From: Gammaproteobacteria bacterium RIFCSPHIGHO2_12_FULL_37_14
Lineage (GTDB): Bacteria; Pseudomonadota; Gammaproteobacteria; DSM-16500
Assembly: GCA_001801485.1 (NCBI GenBank)
Contig: MGXV01000078.1
Span: forward strand, 1 to 14,705
Length of the DNA stretch: 14,705 nucleotides
Direction: 5' to 3'
The position numbers were made by a program, and so were the translations under genes. Under the pieces are notes generated by a model. The model saw nothing but the letters and a program-made list of their open reading frames with translations. It searched no databases and was not told the origin of the DNA. This document shows positions 13,340-14,705 of this stretch, in pieces; position 1 is the first letter of the stretch, and each line of letters begins with the position of its first letter.

Positions 13340-14539
13340 ATGACAAAAATTGATGATGTTATGTCAATTATTCGCCGTGGTAGTGAAGAAATTCTAGTAG
13401 AAGAAGAATTAATCAAACGATTGCAAAAGGGCAAGCCTCTGCGAATTAAAGCGGGTTTTGATCCAACGGCACCAGATTTGCATTTAGGGCATACTGTTTT
13501 ACTTAATAAAATGCGTCAATTTCAAGATTTAGGGCATGAAGTGCTTTTTTTAATTGGGGATTTTACCGGTATGATTGGCGATCCTTCTGGTAAAAATGAA
13601 ACTCGCCCGCCTCTTACACGCGAACAAATAAATGAAAATGCCCAAACCTATCAAAAACAAGTTTTTAAAATACTCGATCCCCAACAAACCAAAATCATGT
13701 TTAATTCGCAGTGGATGGATAAATTGCATGCAGTCGATTTAATCAAATTAGCAGCTACTTCCACGGTGGCTCGTATGCTGGAACGAGATGATTTTCATAA
13801 TCGCTATACTTCGGGTCAAGCCATCGCTATCCATGAGTTTTTATATCCATTAATACAAGGATATGATTCTGTTGCCATGCAAGCTGACATTGAACTAGGC
13901 GGTACTGATCAAAAATTTAATTTATTAATGGGAAGAGAGTTACAAAAACATTATGGGCAAGACCCTCAAATTATTATTACTTTGCCATTATTACCTGGTC
14001 TTGATGGCATACGTAAGATGTCGAAATCGCTTGGAAATTATATTGGTATAGCAGAATCTGCCGATCAAATTTTTGGAAAAATCATGTCGATTTCTGATGA
14101 AACGATGTGGTTGTATTTTGAATTAATTAGTTGTCGGTCATTAGCCGATATTCAGAAATTACGTGATGATGTCGCGGCAGGAATGAACCCTAGAGATGTG
14201 AAATTTTTACTGGCCGAGGAAGTGGTCGCGCAATTCCATGATATAGAACAGGCTAAGCTTGCGCATACTCATTTTATTTCGCAATTTCAACAAGGTAAAT
14301 TGCCGGAAAATATCTTAGAAGTAACAATATCAGTGGGAACAGAAGGTATGGCAATAGCGAATGTGATGAAAATGGCTGGATTAGTGGAAAGCACTTCCGA
14401 GGCTATCCGCCTGTTACAACAAGGTGGAGTACGTATAGATGGGGAAAAAGTTCCAGATAGAAGCTTACGATTGATGCCAAAGAAATCAGTCATTATCCAA
14501 GTGGGTAAGCGACGTTTCGCTAAAATTTTTTCAGAATAA
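13340..14539 (+). CDS. tyrS: Tyrosyl-tRNA synthetase
   Basis: Class I aminoacyl-tRNA synthetase that charges tRNA-Tyr. The 399-residue protein belongs by size and motifs to the shorter, TyrZ-like bacterial form found in Pseudomonas and many gammaproteobacteria. Visible features are [12 protein letters not shown] with the HIGH-type HLGH (48-51), [15 protein letters not shown] (71-85), the KMSKS loop at 226-230, and a C-terminal S4 RNA-binding domain (about 335-399, with [14 protein letters not shown]). GGAG at 13330-13333, 6 nt before ATG 13340, supports this start over the in-frame TTG at 13328. It is followed by the rRNA promoter region, the same order (anmK, tyrS, 16S) that I know from Pseudomonas. 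Confidence 0.97.
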   Translation: MTKIDDVMSIIRRGSEEILVEEELIKRLQKGKPLRIKAGFDPTAPDLHLGHTVLLNKMRQFQDLGHEVLFLIGDFTGMIGDPSGKNETRPPLTREQINENAQTYQKQVFKILDPQQTKIMFNSQWMDKLHAVDLIKLAATSTVARMLERDDFHNRYTSGQAIAIHEFLYPLIQGYDSVAMQADIELGGTDQKFNLLMGRELQKHYGQDPQIIITLPLLPGLDGIRKMSKSLGNYIGIAESADQIFGKIMSISDETMWLYFELISCRSLADIQKLRDDVAAGMNPRDVKFLLAEEVVAQFHDIEQAKLAHTHFISQFQQGKLPENILEVTISVGTEGMAIANVMKMAGLVESTSEAIRLLQQGGVRIDGEKVPDRSLRLMPKKSVIIQVGKRRFAKIFSE

Positions 14540-14644
14540 AGCATCGCGTTTTTTCTTTTTTTAATAAAAATAATCGTATGATTTCCCTTGCCAGCGGATT
14601 CAAGATATTAAAAGAATTTTTTTAAAAAAAGGGAGGAGAAGGAG

Positions 14645-14672
14645 TTGACAGAAGAGAGAGAAGGAGTAGAAT
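14645..14672 (+). promoter_or_regulatory. rRNA operon promoter
   Basis: Perfect -35 TTGACA (14645-14650), a 16-nt spacer and -10 TAGAAT (14667-14672). A GC-rich discriminator CGCGGG follows directly, the typical mark of stable-RNA promoters under growth-rate and ppGpp control. An A/T-rich stretch (14606-14630) upstream could serve as an UP element. The start site should be near 14679-14680. Confidence 0.85.
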
Positions 14673-14691
14673 CGCGGGTTCTGTGGAAGAA

Positions 14692-14703
14692 GATCTTTAA
14701 CAA
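14692..14703 (+). promoter_or_regulatory. boxA antitermination site of the rRNA leader
   Basis: GATCTTTAACAA matches the conserved boxA core CTTTAACAA used by the Nus factor antitermination complex in rRNA leaders. With the promoter just upstream it indicates that a 16S rRNA gene begins a short way past the right edge. Confidence 0.8.
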
Positions 14704-14705
14704 AT

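Noticed and set aside
12090..13346. anmK start at ATG 13346
   Set aside because: The added 48 residues are not AnmK-like and would overlap tyrS; MNELYIGLISGTSADG at 13202 is the family start.
14508..14532. Intrinsic terminator at the end of tyrS
   Set aside because: AGCGA/TCGCT is only a 5-bp stem, lies within the tyrS codons, and the T run starts several nt later; too weak to call.

Overview
The window is chromosomal DNA from an AT-rich gammaproteobacterium, most likely a member of or near the Legionellales (Legionella/Coxiella-like, host-associated). Three things point there. The housekeeping synteny is classical gammaproteobacterial: yibN-grxC-secB-gpsA, and anmK/tyrS directly before an rRNA operon. 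Two long ORFs of no recognised family sit among the housekeeping genes. Each of these two is preceded by a PmrA-box-like direct repeat (YTTAAK at 11-bp spacing, as known for the Dot/Icm regulon of Legionella and Coxiella). The assignment is an inference; no 16S or dot/icm gene is inside the window.

Layout, left to right. (1) 1-988, minus strand: an unfinished ORF of unknown function whose 3' end lies beyond the left edge, with its own PmrA-like promoter at 1063-1095. (2) 1115-1900, minus: bioC (biotin synthesis), head-to-head with and overlapping comF. (3) 1887-4873, plus: a probable operon comF - yibN-like rhodanese - grxC - secB - gpsA with gaps of 15, 2, 36 and 12 nt. It covers DNA-uptake-related, redox, Sec export and phospholipid precursor functions. 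(4) 4956-6391, plus: an outer-membrane beta-barrel protein followed 2 nt later by a HAD-family phosphatase. (5) 6337-8346, minus: a secreted neutral ceramidase whose 3' end overlaps the HAD gene by 55 bp. (6) 8457-9482, plus: a second unknown, effector-like protein sharing a divergent promoter region with the ceramidase. Its stop codon abuts that of a small minus-strand gene (9483-9707) that has a near-perfect Shine-Dalgarno. (7) 9708-10014: the longest non-coding stretch, with a third PmrA-like repeat. (8) 10015-12093 recG, plus, convergent with anmK (12090-13202, minus; the stops share TTAA). Then tyrS (13340-14539, plus). (9) 14540-14705: an rRNA promoter (TTGACA-16-TAGAAT, GC-rich discriminator) and boxA, so a 16S rRNA gene is expected just past the right edge.

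The housekeeping genes are ordinary. The accessory material is the two unknown proteins, the small gene, and the ceramidase, an enzyme that acts on a eukaryotic-type lipid. The main result of the hunt is that the three best TTAA/11-bp repeats in intergenic DNA all flank these non-housekeeping genes. At two of them a -10 element lies exactly 10 nt after the second half-site. This suggests PmrA-controlled, possibly Dot/Icm-translocated proteins. No mobile element, CRISPR array or tRNA gene was seen, and no convincing intrinsic terminator.
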